Source of the DNA: Hyposmocoma kahamanoa
Taxonomy: Eukaryota; Arthropoda; Insecta; Lepidoptera; Cosmopterigidae
Direction of reading: 5' to 3'
Length of the DNA stretch: 64,000 nucleotides
NCBI RefSeq assembly: GCF_003589595.1
Contig: NW_020653993.1
Location: 7,330,012-7,394,011 of the forward strand
Shown here: positions 10,301-20,189 of the stretch, piece by piece
Layout: each line of letters opens with the position of its first letter
How positions within the stretch are numbered: the stretch's first letter is position 1
The notes under the pieces: generated by a model
The model's database searches: none
The model's input: only the letters and a program-made list of their open reading frames with translations
What the model was told of the DNA's origin: nothing
Translations under genes and position numbers: made by a program

Positions 10301-12935
10301 TACAGAAATCTTGCTTAGCTCGCCATTTTTGTTTAGTCGGAAGTTAAAGTCCTTCTTATATTATATATAAATTATTATTTATTTATAGAACATTGGCTAT
10401 AGAGTACCGTAACAATATTTAAACTAAAAATTTATGTAAAAACTGCAACTACCCGCCATGATTTTTTTGACGAGACCTTCGTACATACATTAACTTTGCG
10501 CAGCGTGCAAATGGCGCCCTAAGCGTTCAATATAATACAACGTTTAAGGTGCTATATAGCTTGCTGCGCTTCTGTGGTGCCTCTATACTATTTTTCTGAG
10601 GCACATACAGATTGCTTCTGTAGTATTTGGCATCCTTAGTGCCCTTGCAGTAGATGGGACTCTGTGATAGTGCAGCCCTGGGTGCAGCTGCATACGGCAT
10701 CTGTGCCACGCGTCGTTGTCGGAGAGTTTTATCTACTTAAAAAATATACTCAATTGTTACTAATTTATTAAGGTACATTGTTACTAAAACTATGTATCCG
10801 AGAGTTGGAAAAAAAGTGTTTGGTTCTGAAGACAAGTTTGTGGCCGAGGGTTTTGAGTAATCAAAAATGCTCGGTCCACATCATTTATTGTAAAATAGGA
10901 ATAGGAATAAAGGTAAAGACGTAAAGGCTCTAACAAAATAACGATATAAACACAGGTACAATAATATAAAGCACTCCCTACTTAAATTATATGCAGGTTA
11001 ACAGGTTAGAGACAGTAAAAAGGAACTTACCCCAAAAGGGCTTGTATTTTCTACAATTATTATGCAAAAACTTCGGCCACACTGGCGATGGCGCCCGAAT
11101 TAAATTAAGGAGCCCAAGAAGAAAGCTACAAAAGAAGACAAGCAAGATTGACGAAGAAAAGGAATTAAAAAAAACTATTCGAAATTTCAAAGTAGGTGGT
11201 TAGGAACCAGAGAAAAGGGTGTTAAAAAGGTAGGATGACGATGAAAGAACGTTACTAATGGTGTTTGTGAAAATGCACAGGATTTGATATTTGATGCTGA
11301 TCACGTTAACTTTTTCTGTGGATAGTTAAGAGACTGATTTCTAGGGTGCCAGGGAACTACCCATTTTACACTGCTGCTAAACTAATATTGACTAACTATA
11401 TGCTGCTTTTTTTCAGAAGGCAAACATTAGTCATTAAATACAATTGAATGTTATAATAAGTTGTGACTAGAAATCAGAAATCCGATGTGTATCAGCATAC
11501 ACACCTGTCCCTGCGTTGATTTCCATACAAAATTTTCTTTAAAACAAGTGATAATAAAAATTACCTGTAATTAATCTGTCTACTGTGCTGGAAAATTGCA
11601 TTATGCTATTGATACTTATGTATAGAAGTATGCATCCGTAACAATCCTTTGTTTGAAATGGTATTAACGAAATTGGATTGGATGTGGGAGTCTTCCCACG
11701 TGTCTACGTTACCGTGGCCTGGTTAGACTATATGAGAGACGTACGCCCGCCTCCTGGTAAATTTTTGGTCCGGTTAACTTTGTTCTGTGTTGTTGTACTA
11801 TTGTGATTAGTTAGGTAGTTACAAAAGTTTAGGTACATGATAATATATAACTACGTTAATAATATTGTGAAAGGTTGAATTAATGTTTTTGTAGGAATTT
11901 CGGAGTTAAAGCCTAACTGTGGTTAACGAAATAATGTGAAGGATTAACAAGATTTATTGAGTTCTAAGATTTTGAGATGAGACCCGTAAAGAGTGTGAAA
12001 CGTATGAAAAAATAAATGTAGGTACGCAGTTTAGATCCGAAAAATAGTTTCATTTCCAAATGGTAAGGTTTACTTTATTCAAGAAATGAAATAGAGGAAA
12101 ATGTGCATTAATACTTGAAATCTCTCTGTATCAACTCATATACTACACAGACTGCCTCCGTGGCCAAACGGTTACCATGCTGATCTGCCCTGACACGCAA
12201 AGGTCCCGGCATCGATTCCCGGGCCGGGAGAAATATTTGTAGGGCCTACATTATTTCTCTCGTGAGTTTGGGTGTAATTTGCGGTGGTCTATGTGTGTCC
12301 ATGGCACCCGCGATACAGGGTTTCCTTAGAGCAGGACTATGTATGTATGTAGTGTGTGCGTTATTAATATTAATAGAAATTTGAATCCCTATGTTTACGT
12401 CCACTGGGCAGGGTGTCCAATGTGCGGGCAATTCAATTCCCTGTATTATTATTATTTATAAATGTTATAATTATATTTTTTTATAAGACGGTTTTTTAAG
12501 TGACGGGACGAACCTGGTGGTAAGGGACACGCCTGTCCGAAATACCTGTACGCCTGTACCACTCAGTGCTTTAAATCACAAAGATCTGAGGGGCACTGCC
12601 AGTGCGCCCGTCACCCTAATTTCACCAGCACCCTTACCCTTCATAACCGGATTGCAATAATGCTCACATTACTTCCTGGGCGGCAGAAAAATCGGCCTGG
12701 TAGTAAATATTCTATTAATATTTTACTAAATATCCTTGCAGGTCTAGGACGTATAACGGAGAATACACCTAAACACCAGGGTGTAGTAATAATGACAATG
12801 GCCGACATCCCAATTGGATTCGGCGTCGCGGCCCGGACCACCGCGGAATGTCGCCACGCGGATCCGTTAGCTACCATAGCGTTTCACCAAGCCGACATCG
12901 GGGAGTATATCCGGTCTGAAGATACTTTGACGTAA
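7317..12935 (+). CDS. NIP7: 60S ribosome subunit biogenesis protein NIP7 homolog (4 exons)
   Basis: The coding exons are 7317-7372, 7484-7626, 8651-8800 and 12742-12935. Joined they give 543 nt, 180 codons plus a stop, the same length as known NIP7 proteins. Donors and acceptors are GT/AG and phases agree (2, 1, 1). Landmarks are [16 protein letters not shown] at the start, [51 protein letters not shown], and a C-terminal PUA domain containing [16 protein letters not shown] and [15 protein letters not shown]7 is a nucleolar protein that binds pre-ribosomal RNA through its PUA domain and is needed for maturation of ribosomal subunits. No stop or frameshift is seen, so the gene is likely functional. 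Intron 1 is 111 bp, but introns 2 and 3 (1.0 and 3.9 kb) are swollen by repeats. Identification is firm; the UTRs were not resolved. Confidence 0.96.
7484..7626 (+). CDS. NIP7: NIP7 coding exon 2
   Basis: The acceptor TTACAG|TAT completes the tyrosine codon and continues [16 protein letters not shown]. The exon ends GCAG|GTACGTG in phase 1 within a glycine codon. It encodes residues about 19-67 of the N-terminal domain. Confidence 0.94.
7742..7985 (+). repeat. SINE-like family A copy in NIP7 intron 2
   Basis: It starts TAGTAGCAGTAGAGCTCC and follows the consensus to GATCTTTGCAATTTAAAGC, where it stops; the terminal 80 bp are absent. It is in the sense orientation of the host gene. Confidence 0.8.
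7986..8650. other. Rest of NIP7 intron 2, no recognised element
   Basis: This part has several GTATAC-containing stretches at 8040-8150 (CTGGGTATACACAGG, CAGTGTATACATA) and short matched words such as TTAACAGTGGATAAACAC, suggesting a decayed element, but no family could be assigned. Confidence 0.35.
8651..8800 (+). CDS. NIP7: NIP7 coding exon 3
   Basis: The acceptor ATTACAG|GAACATGC gives [18 protein letters not shown] and continues to HHVIKSG. The donor is GAGTG|GTAAGTG, phase 1. It covers the end of the N-terminal domain and the linker to the PUA domain. Confidence 0.94.
9070..9210 (+). repeat. Interspersed repeat family B in NIP7 intron 3
   Basis: It contains AGTTTGCCACCCTTAGAGGT and CAGTCGAATTAAGAACCTCC with the T-rich end, and lacks most of the central part found at 36425-36705. 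Confidence 0.65.
9616..9897 (+). repeat. SINE-like family A, near full length, in NIP7 intron 3
   Basis: It reads TATCAGTAGAGCTGCTTGTG at the start and CGTAATTTGCTATTATAAAA at the end. It retains the CCAAGCAGTAATGTTAGCAT and CACATGGGACTTGTCAACTT blocks. Confidence 0.85.
9898..11974. other. NIP7 intron 3, central part, mostly unassigned
   Basis: It holds a 20-bp imperfect hairpin (10205-10256) and a GC-richer minus-strand frame at 10527-10709 ([18 protein letters not shown] at the start) that looks like decayed coding sequence of unknown origin. The opposing small frames at 10987-11203 are unremarkable. No complete element was delimited. Confidence 0.35.
11975..12062 (+). repeat. Interspersed repeat family D
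   Basis: It shares with 13880-14012 and, inverted, 25585-25650 the order ACC(T/C)GTAAAG, GAAACGT, then ATTTAAATCCG-like sequence and AATAGTTTCATTTCC. The fixed order and end suggest a transposon 3' end; the family is unknown. Confidence 0.5.
12152..12376 (+). mobile_element. tRNA-headed SINE (family C) in NIP7 intron 3
   Basis: The head CTGCCTCCGTGGCCAAACGG contains a pol III A box (TGGCCAAACGG) and is followed by a B-box-like CATCGATTCCCGGGCC. The body (TTTCTCTCGTGAGTTTGGGT, then GTGTGTCCATGGCACCCGCG) and a TTATTAAT-type tail match four other copies at 20790, 33893, 49990 and 51582. This is a retroposon, not a tRNA gene: the head is degenerate and is joined to a non-tRNA body. Confidence 0.85.
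12476..12692 (-). repeat. SINE-like family A, inverted, in NIP7 intron 3
   Basis: It runs from TTTTTTATAAGACGG through AAGTGACGGGACGAACCTGG to GGGCGGCAGAAA. It ends about 50 bp before the acceptor of exon 4, so it may lie close to the branch point and polypyrimidine region. Confidence 0.8.
12742..12935 (+). CDS. NIP7: NIP7 coding exon 4 (PUA domain, stop)
   Basis: The acceptor CCTTGCAG|GTCTAGG opens [19 protein letters not shown] and the frame runs to SEDTLT and TAA at 12933-12935. This is the main part of the RNA-binding PUA domain. Codons here are clearly more GC-rich than the flanking repeats. Confidence 0.95.
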
Positions 12936-12939
12936 TAAA
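12934..12939 (+). promoter_or_regulatory. Poly(A) signal AATAAA overlapping the NIP7 stop codon
   Basis: AATAAA starts on the second base of the TAA stop. If used, the 3' UTR is only a few tens of bases long. No better signal is seen in the next 100 bp. Confidence 0.5.
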
Positions 12940-13315
12940 TATCTGTTTATTATACAATTTTTTAGTTTTATTTTTCATTTCACATAGGTAACAGTCTGGA
13001 AATAAGCGTTTATATGAAATGTCAAAGAAACCAACCAATCAGGAGGTGTTATTTGTCTTTAGTCTTCTTTTAGTACAACGTCATTCCTTAGTTCGATTTA
13101 CATTGCCACGGTACGGAATGAAGTGGATTTTTGTAACGAAATTGTACATGGCATAATGATTTTTATTACAATCGTGTAACGTATCAAACTATATTATAAT
13201 GGCCAGCATCGAACTGTTAAACGTCTGAGGTGGTGGACCGTTCGAGGTGGACCATCATCAACATAAGTTTTTTTAATTATTTTACACTAAGAGGTGAAGT
13301 ATGGACAGAAAAAAT

Positions 13316-13542
13316 GGTACGTTCCGCACTAAAATTCCGACTGGTGGGGATCCTAAAGTTTGATTTAATTATTCCACAAATCCCTACTGGCGTAGTACTT
13401 GCTTGCATAGCTACACTGACAAAATATCGAAGTTTTTACACTTATTGAAAGAAAACGCGCGCTGGGTCGATGACGTAGTAAAAATTAAACTTTAGGATTC
13501 CCACCAGTGGGAATTTTTCAGTGGGGATTTGTGGAACATACC
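13316..13542. mobile_element. Inverted-repeat MITE, 227 bp
   Basis: The left arm AAAATTCCGACTGGTGGGGA (from 13331) pairs with TCCCACCAGTGGGAATTTT at 13481-13517, and the pairing extends outward to GGTACGTTCC against GGAACATACC. No target duplication is clear and there is no coding capacity. It lies about 380 bp downstream of NIP7. Confidence 0.6.
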
Positions 13543-13879
13543 GAAAAAATTGCCTGTATACCGGGTGAACCAGTCAGTTGACTCACGGGCAAGAAGCGAA
13601 ACTAGATATGGTACTTACGGGAATTCCAAACACTGTGAATACTTCGGAAGAGGCGCGACGTGTTATGTGTGGTACACAATTTATGTAAAGATCATTATAT
13701 TACAAAGATTCATTACCTTAACTTAATAAAAATTCATTCAATAAAATAATTTGTAAAACTTAATGTAGCGTAAATTGGAATGTAAAAAACAAAGAAATGT
13801 AAAATTAAAAATAAGGTATTTAATTATTAACTATTGTAACTATAGTGAAAAAATGGGGTGGTTTGCATTAATATTAGAC

Positions 13880-14012
13880 ATAACTGGTTGAAGACTGTAC
13901 CACCTCAGTCAAACGTGACCATGGGACCTGTAAAGGGCCCGAAACGTCGATTTGCTTGTAAAAACAAATATACGCGATTTAAATCCGGAAAAATAGTTTC
14001 ATTTCCTATGTT
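13880..14012 (+). repeat. Interspersed repeat family D, best copy
   Basis: It includes GGGACCTGTAAAGGGCCCGA, AACGTCGATTTGC, ATATACGCGATTTAAATCCG and AATAGTTTCATTTCC. See 11975-12062 for the family. Confidence 0.5.
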
Positions 14013-14552
14013 TTATATTGATTTTAAATTGTATGCATGTACAAACAAAATATTATCAAATTATATTTTTTATTTAAAACACCATATTTAATATCTATAA
14101 TCTCAAAAAACTATTTCCTGTGGAAAGATCTTTTATCCTATTGGCAATGTTTCGGAGATTAACAACCTTTGGCTGTCCGTAATCGTAAAATTGAAATAAT
14201 AAAAATGGTTCATTACTAAATAGTATATAAAATGAAAAGTCAGTTTTTGATCGATAGGGATGGATAACGGGTCAGGTTGTCGGGTTGCATCCGCACCAGT
14301 GCATCACCGCGATTTTCTTACTTAATTCGGTTTCTGGCGACTGTCGTTATCGAATGTGTTTCTTGCTGCGTCTGTGTCATGTTGTTGAGTTTTTGTTTAA
14401 AATTGTTGAGTTTTCATTTTGTGTTATTTTTTTTTGTTGAATTTTCGTTTTACTCTGTTGTTACGTTTGTGTTTGCTTGCGTTCGTGTGAGCATAACGTA
14501 TGTGGAGGCAGAAAAAAAAGACCCCACCCGTACGTAACCGAAAAGGTTATAA

Positions 14553-14690
14553 TATAATGAATGTCTACAAGAATACATTTCAAACCTGGCCACTAAATGA
14601 ATATTGGTCTTTGTGCGAGTGTGCGAATAAAACTGCTGAGATTCTGGGGATATCTGAAAGAACCGTTTGAACATCGTTCGAAGAATAGTT
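14553..14690 (+). pseudogene. Remnant of a transposase N-terminus (helix-turn-helix)
   Basis: A frame from the ATG at about 14556 gives TFQTWPLNEYW and CANKTAEILGISERTV before a stop. The CA..TAEILGISERTV segment looks like the recognition half of a helix-turn-helix in DDE transposases. Only about 35 residues remain and no catalytic region follows. Confidence 0.4.
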
Positions 14691-15346
14691 TACCTGAGTA
14701 CAAAAAAGGCAATATTTGACATGTTAGCCACTGAAATAGAAATCAAAACATAGTTTATGTTCCCAATATAAAAAATATTCTAAGATGTTTCTTTTGCGTA
14801 ATTTTCTATGGGCCGTGACCCTTCTCATTTCCAAGTAATTTTTGAATTGAAAATATTTTATGACACAAAATGATTCTAAACAGTTTTGTACATTGTTCAA
14901 CCCAAAATGGTAATTTTTCACGGTGGTTTGTCACTGTGATTTTTCTTTGTAACTGGAACGATACCCACGGTGATAGAAATGTAACGCTTTCCCCATATAT
15001 ACTACCCATACCCGTAATAAATCTTTCTAATTTGTGGTACACGTTAAGGGCCAGTCAGTGACTTACTGACATCGTTATGCCCTTTAAACTCTCTAGACCT
15101 TATGAGGGTTGAACCACACTCGTCAGCATACCGTAAATAATATACATTGTGTTTTACATCGGGTATAGTCGGCGCCCTTGATGCTTCTTATTATCGCATC
15201 AATGCAATCTCTATGTACCGATGGCATACGCTATATTATTGTAGCTCTGCTTAAGTAACTTATAATTGGAACGCTTTTAAAAGTAACTGACGCATATTAA
15301 TTTTTTTTGTAACTTATAAGTAGGTACTGCTTTTTTAAAAATCATA
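14691..15346. other. Intergenic, nothing recognised
   Basis: Opposing small frames at 14806-15061 overlap each other and show no coding signs. No repeat could be matched. Confidence 0.35.
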
Positions 15347-15625
15347 TCAAGTGACGGGATGAACAAGTCATGCGCCTGATGCCAAGCTACACGCCTGTCC
15401 ATAACAATTGCAGTGCCACTCAGAGCTTTAAATTACAAAGATCTAAGGGGCACTGCCACTGCGCCTGTCACCGTGAGACATATGTTGACAAGTTCCATAT
15501 GTCTGTAATTTCACCAGCACCCCTCTTATCCTTCAAAACCGGAACACAGTAATGCTGACGTTACTGCTTGGCGGCAGAAACAGGTAAGGTGGCAGTATTT
15601 CTCTGGATGAACTATTCACTGGGAG
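15347..15625 (-). repeat. SINE-like family A, near full length, inverted
   Basis: It reads ATATCAAGTGACGGGATGAA at the left; the CAAAGATCTAAGGGGCACTG and TGCTTGGCGGCAGAAACAGG blocks follow, and it fades after GGATGAACTATTCAC. Confidence 0.85.
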
Positions 15626-16002
15626 ATTTGTTGCTTGTTACTTTGGATATGTCCAATGATGGTGTACCAACTCTCAAACATACGGTAGCAGTCTAGCCGA
15701 CGATATATATGTGACTTGCAGCCAATGTGAAGACGACTGCTTTTGAACTGCTATGTTGCAGTTGGAACGCAGCTCACGTATCTATAGTCTTATTCATGTA
15801 AACCACCTTTAGCACAACTCATATATTACATTAGTCGCTCTGTGTGTAGTCCAACCAACAGACTCTGTAAATTGTGGAAAATCATTTGGGTCCGAAAAGC
15901 TTACCGCTCAACCCTTTTAGCGAAGTGACACCTACGACCTGTAATAATCAAGGAAGATTACGGTCAGACGCAAAATACCTATTTGACACAAATAAGTACA
16001 AG

Positions 16003-16196
16003 TTTAGTAGCAGTAGAGCTCCTTGTGAAAGATTTCGTCCAGAGAAGTACAACCACCTTACCTATTTCTGCCGCCAAGTAGTAATGTTACCACGTTCCAG
16101 TTTTTAAGGGGGTGCCGGTGAAATTACAAGCACATGCGGCCACGACGACGAGGCGCACGACTTGTTCGTCCCGTCACTTGATATTATATAAAAATA
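16003..16196 (+). repeat. SINE-like family A with central deletion
   Basis: The first half (TAGTAGCAGTAGAGCTCC to GGTGAAATTACAAGCACATG) is joined directly to the end block GGCGCACGACTTGTTCGTCC, so about 110 bp of the middle are lost. Confidence 0.8.
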
Positions 16197-16385
16197 ATGT
16201 AGATACATAAGTAATATAGGTAAGCGTTGTTAACAAATCTGGCGAATGCGCATGTTTGCGACCTGCACACGTGCATTTTGTAGTGCGACCTGTTCGCGTG
16301 CCGTTCGCGTGCCACTCGCTCGCTATAATTTGCCTTGCTTGAGATGTGATTACTAGAGTGTTCATCCCGGGAAAACCAGAGTCGT

Positions 16386-16485
16386 ATTCCAGAACTCTAC
16401 TCAATGATCAAGTCAGGACTTGAGTACGATTTCAAGCAAGCACTAGAAATGAGCCTGTCTTGAGCATTGAGTAGAGTTCTGGAAT
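16386..16485. repeat. Hairpin with 21-bp perfect arms
   Basis: Bases 16386-16406 are the exact inverted complement of 16465-16485 (ATTCCAGAACTCTACTCAAT and one more base). Weaker pairing continues both inward and outward, so this is probably the core of a decayed inverted-repeat element. Confidence 0.7.
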
Positions 16486-16972
16486 ATGATCCTCAGTCTC
16501 AATAATTTCTACAGTCTCGACAATACTTTGACATTTACGAGACTGATGTTTCCAGTCTCGGGACTATCGAGATTTTTGAGATCTAAATCACTTTATCAAA
16601 ATGTAGTAAACTATAATGGTTATTTTGTATTCTTGTTACATGGATATGGCAACACTGTAGAGAGGAGCTCAGTATTAATCTGTGGAGATTAAAAATGGTC
16701 TCTATCTGAAACTCCATTAAACGCCTTTTTGTTCTCACGTACCCATTGTACCTAAAAAAAGAACTACCATAAATAATTTTATATTTTATAATTTAAGTCA
16801 ATAACGAACTTAATAGAATTAAAATGATGATGTTTTGGCTGTCTGAATGCCTAGCTTACAAGTGTGGAAACTTACGTTTTTCCCGGGATGTCGAGACTGT
16901 ATCGAGACTCGATATTTTTATCTCGGGACGCGAAAATACAGCTAAGGCATAGTATAATAAACTTTCTGCTGC

Positions 16973-17282
16973 GTCCGGTCATACCGAGGACGCTGCTGTA
17001 CTCCACGAAGTCTGAGGACATAGTGGAGTACACCAGGCTAAAAGTCAAATACACGCTGAGGGTCGAGCCGTTGGAGTCCCGTCATAACGCGAATTTTAAT
17101 TCGTTTGTGGTGAGAGTGCCGACCGGACAGCTGTCGATTTTCATGAACGAGGAGTTTTGGCCGAAGGGTGTCGTATATCGGTGTTTCCGAGGCCGGTTAC
17201 CCGACACCAGATTGCGCCACACGTAGCCGGCGAGTGCGTGCAATTCGTGTAGATTAGTTATTTAGTTTTTATACGATGTATG
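16973..17282 (+). pseudogene. LINE ORF1 C-terminal domain fragment, ORF1-only element
   Basis: The frame ending at 17226 carries SFVVRVPTGQLSIFMNEEFW, then PKGVVYRCFRGRLPDT. This matches the C-terminal domain of ORF1 proteins from lepidopteran CR1/Jockey-type LINEs; the element at 44392 has the equivalent KLGVPAAYFDKCISADVWP. A short spacer then leads to a LINE-style 3' end on the far side of the LTR element (19228-19293). No reverse transcriptase lies between, so the parent looks like an ORF1-only element. The LTR element inserted after position 17282. Confidence 0.6.
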
Positions 17283-17413
17283 TGTTTTGTGGGTAGTTCT
17301 AAGTAGAAGCGTGGCTGCGCCTCGCGTCGTTTTTGAGTCGCAATATACGTGTCAACAAGAGTGGTTGTGTATAATTACTGTCTCCCAGTGACTCCCTCTG
17401 GCGGTAGGTAACA
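17283..17413 (+). repeat. 5' LTR
   Basis: It starts TGTTTTGTGGGTAG and ends GGTAGGTAACA. It is preceded by the target duplication GTATG and followed at once by the likely primer-binding site. Confidence 0.88.
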
Positions 17414-17430
17414 GTGGCGACGAGGATGGG
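17414..17430 (+). promoter_or_regulatory. Likely tRNA primer-binding site
   Basis: GTGGCGACGAGGATGGG starts immediately after the LTR, where a primer-binding site must lie. I did not determine which tRNA it would match. Confidence 0.5.
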
Positions 17431-17457
17431 ATAAAAAATTCAGTTACACGCGTGATA

Positions 17458-17607
17458 ATGGCCAAAATTTCGGTTGGATCGCTAGCAACTTTCAACGATG
17501 AAGTGCACGAGTGGGCAATCTACAAGGACAGACTGCAACATTGGTTCCTATTGGTTACTTGGTGCATCTGTGCACAATATACACAGATGCACCAAGTTTC
17601 TTTGTAA
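17458..17607 (+). pseudogene. Truncated gag start of the LTR element
   Basis: The ATG 44 bp after the LTR opens MAKISVGSLATFND and continues to DRLQHW before the frame runs into the junction hairpin at 17557 and stops at 17605. About 34 codons look genuine; the rest is junction sequence. Confidence 0.6.
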
Positions 17608-17705
17608 TAGTCTAATTAACCTATCGTTTCTTAGAACTATCGGTGATTCGCACTAACACTAATTCACCCACAGTATAACTCACTTCCCTATTGACGCGAT
17701 AATGT

Positions 17706-18600
17706 TTACGAGCGCGTCGAGTGTAGCATCGGATGATGATCCAACCTGCTTCTTAATTTACGCCCAAATAATAATTCTGAAGGGGATCTGTCTGTAGTAC
17801 TGTGCTCTGAGTTTCTGTAATGGAATAAAAATTCTTGTAATTTTAAATTAAAATCTTTGGCTTTTGTTTGTGATAATATAAGTCCTGTGATTGCCCGTTT
17901 TATTATTTTGACATAAATTTCACACTGGCCATTACTGGCCGGATTGTAAACTGGGGAGGTTATATGTTTTATTCCATTACGAGCGCAAAATTTTTTAAAC
18001 TCATTGGACACAAAATAAGTACCGTTATCCGAACAAATCGTATGAAATACCCCAAATCTCGACGTCAATTTCGCATAACTTTTCTATTATTACCCGAGTG
18101 TTATAACCATTGGACACATCGAAACACTCCACCCATTTAGAGTACACATCAACTACCACTAAAAAGGTTTTATATAAATCAATGTGCACACGATGCCAAC
18201 TGTGCGGCGGGAAAGGCCAGGGTGTGAGCGGGGCGCGGGCGGGCGTGCGGCGTATCTACGCACTGTTCGATAACTGCGGCCAGCAAAACCTGTCACGGGC
18301 TTGTGATTTCATTTTCTGGGCCCCTAAGTGACCTTTGTGTAATTCTATAATAATTTTTTTCTGCAAGGAGTACGGAATAATTACTTTATGACCCTATATT
18401 ACCTCATGAGAAGGTCGTCCTCTACAGATAATTCGCTAGGTGCGGTTTTCGAAATATGGTTTTAATGTTAAATCACTTACTTTGGTAGACCAGTCTTCTA
18501 AAATGAACCGTTTTATCTGCGATAGCAATTCGTCGGCGCACGTACCTGCTTTCATTTCCGTGAGTGACAAGAACCGCTCACCCTCATAAACGAAATGTAC
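17706..18600 (-). pseudogene. Inverted pol segment: integrase core and upstream region
   Basis: On the minus strand, 18068-17706 encodes an integrase core with TICSDNGTYFVS and SPVYNPASNGQCE, giving the second Asp and the Glu of the D,D-35-E site. Upstream frames (to about 18600) carry LTLKPYFENRT and a degenerate zinc-binding region with many stops. The direction is opposite to the gag start and the pol tail of the same element. Confidence 0.75.
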
Positions 18601-18634
18601 GTAGGTCGCCTCGTCAAGTGGCGATCTACGTACA

Positions 18635-19046
18635 CTCAAACCGGAGCATAAAAAAACATTTGAATCGAATACTGAAATACAAGGGGGAGGAGGAGCAGAA
18701 GGAAGACTGCGGAGAGACACCTCATGCATCAGTAGCATCGCCGCAAGTGAGTGGGCCTCCAATCATGCCCCCGGTGCTACTGGCTCACCCTTCGGCGCCC
18801 GGCGACAACTCGACCACCGCGTCCGGCGAGCGCGACACGAACGTTGAACAACCCTCTGAGCCGTCCGATGGAATCGACGTGGACGCCGAGCGCTGGCTCG
18901 AGTACGAAACCAGCCCCGACGTGGAGTCATCCGCGCCTGAGTCCGCCGCGCTAGAAGCGCCTGTACTCAACCCATCAGCTCAGGCTCAGCCTGAGATAAC
19001 TACAAAGCGCCCCCGGAATAAAATAGACTACCGAAAGTTCTTTTAG
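18635..19046 (+). pseudogene. Pol polyprotein C-terminal tail of the LTR element
   Basis: The plus-strand frame after the second hairpin encodes an acidic, Pro/Ser-rich tail ending TTKRPRNKIDYRKFF just before the purine tract. Such a low-complexity end is usual for Gypsy pol. No envelope-like frame is present. Confidence 0.55.
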
Positions 19047-19096
19047 TTTTAAGTCTAGTTTAAGGTCTTGTAGTTGTAAGAATAATGGTGGAGGGG

Positions 19097-19227
19097 TGTT
19101 ATGTGAGTAGTTCTAAGTAGAAACGCGGCTGCGCCCCGCGTCGTTTTTGAGTCACAATATACGTGTCAACAAGAGTTGTTGTGTATAATTACCGTCTCCC
19201 AGTGACTCCCTCTGGCGGTAGGTAATA
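19097..19227 (+). repeat. 3' LTR
   Basis: It starts TGTTATGTGAGTAG after the purine tract GGTGGAGGGG and ends GGTAGGTAATA, next to the second copy of GTATG. Same length as the 5' LTR, about 93% identical by eye. Confidence 0.88.
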
Positions 19228-19293
19228 GTATGTTAGTCCTTAAGTTATATATTATATGGGCCATAAGTTGCCTGACTCAAATAAATAAATAAT
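19228..19293 (+). repeat. 3' end of the LINE split by the LTR element
   Basis: The sequence TTATATGGGCCATAAGTTGC and an AAATAAATAAAT tail is a LINE-type 3' terminus. It continues the ORF1 fragment that ends at 17282. Confidence 0.6.
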
Positions 19294-20189
19294 ATGACAT
19301 GTAGTCCAAGTCACAGCTGTTCGGCGCTACAATACCAGCACGTCACTAGGAGGTTACGGTTGTCACATTGTTGTTTTAGTCGTTCCTGCAGGTTATAATT
19401 TAAAAAAAGAGTTCAGCACAGTATTCTCGTGCTATTATGAAATTATGAGATGGATAGTGAAATTTTTTATACTATTTCGCATTATTATAATGCAGACCAC
19501 AACATTACTTACCGAATCAATGTGAATAATTTAAAACTTTAAATTTATATTCATACAATTAGTCAAATAACGAAATGTGAGCAACACACCGATGTATAAT
19601 TTTAAAAGTGGATCGCATCTGCGCCCGCCATCTTGAATGTTTGACAACCATTTAAACATGTGCAGCGTCTTCACCGCACATCAGTGAAATATAGCGTATG
19701 CGTGAGACGCCGTATCTAGTAACGCTAGTACATAGATATCGCTGATTATACGTTACTTATGATAAAAGAGCAGTGCTGTTGACCCTGTAAAACCTAAATA
19801 AGTTAATAATTAAGGTACAGTGAAAAACGGTTGACTTGCCTTTACTCTCTTTGCTTCCTTTGATCCTAGAGCGGTATCTGTGTAATTTGCTTGTAAAGGG
19901 TCATTTCCACATTTAAATAAGTATATGAAAATTTGTTCGACTTTCTGTTCTTGCAGGGACGCTTAGACTATCTTCTAAGCAGGGACGTGAATTACGTAGG
20001 GCTTGCGTCAGAGCAAAGAGACTCTACATACACATCAGAACCACAGACCAAACAACAGAATTTAGGTACAGGAGGTATACTTGTAAACATGCTCACTGGT
20101 ATACTGTAAGAAACAAACACGGGATATTTTTTTGGTTGCACTGGACTTGTTTTATGCGATAGTTGACACAATACCGGCGCATCAAAGCT
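19294..20189. other. Intergenic, nothing recognised
   Basis: AT-rich sequence without credible frames; TGCGCCCGCCATCTTGAATG at about 19620 resembles the motif of the 99-bp array but is isolated. Confidence 0.35.

Larger units (their letters stand above)
17283..19227 (+). mobile_element. Ty3/Gypsy-like LTR retrotransposon, deleted and internally inverted
   Basis: Two 131-bp LTRs (17283-17413, 19097-19227) differ at about nine positions and bound 1683 bp. The direct repeat GTATG flanks the element exactly (17278-17282 and 19228-19232). A primer-binding-like GTGGCGACGAGGATGGG follows the left LTR and a purine tract GGTGGAGGGG precedes the right LTR. The gag start and the pol tail are on the plus strand, but the integrase region (17706-18068) is on the minus strand. 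Each inversion junction carries a short hairpin with a 9-nt loop (17557-17597; 18596-18634). Most of gag, the protease and the reverse transcriptase are missing, so the copy is dead. It sits inside an older LINE fragment. Confidence 0.88.

Noticed and set aside
12152..12230. tRNA gene candidate (also at 20926-21003, 33893-33970, 51720-51795)
   Set aside because: The A and B boxes belong to a SINE head: each is joined to the same non-tRNA body and (TTA)n-type tail, and the acceptor stem does not pair.
14277..14537. 86-codon hydrophobic frame resembling a membrane protein
   Set aside because: The hydrophobicity comes from T-rich low-complexity DNA; there is no splice or start context.
18436..18762. 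Minus-strand 108-codon frame starting at 18762 taken as a gene
   Set aside because: Only the part left of 18610 belongs to the inverted pol segment; the start lies across the inversion junction in plus-strand pol tail.
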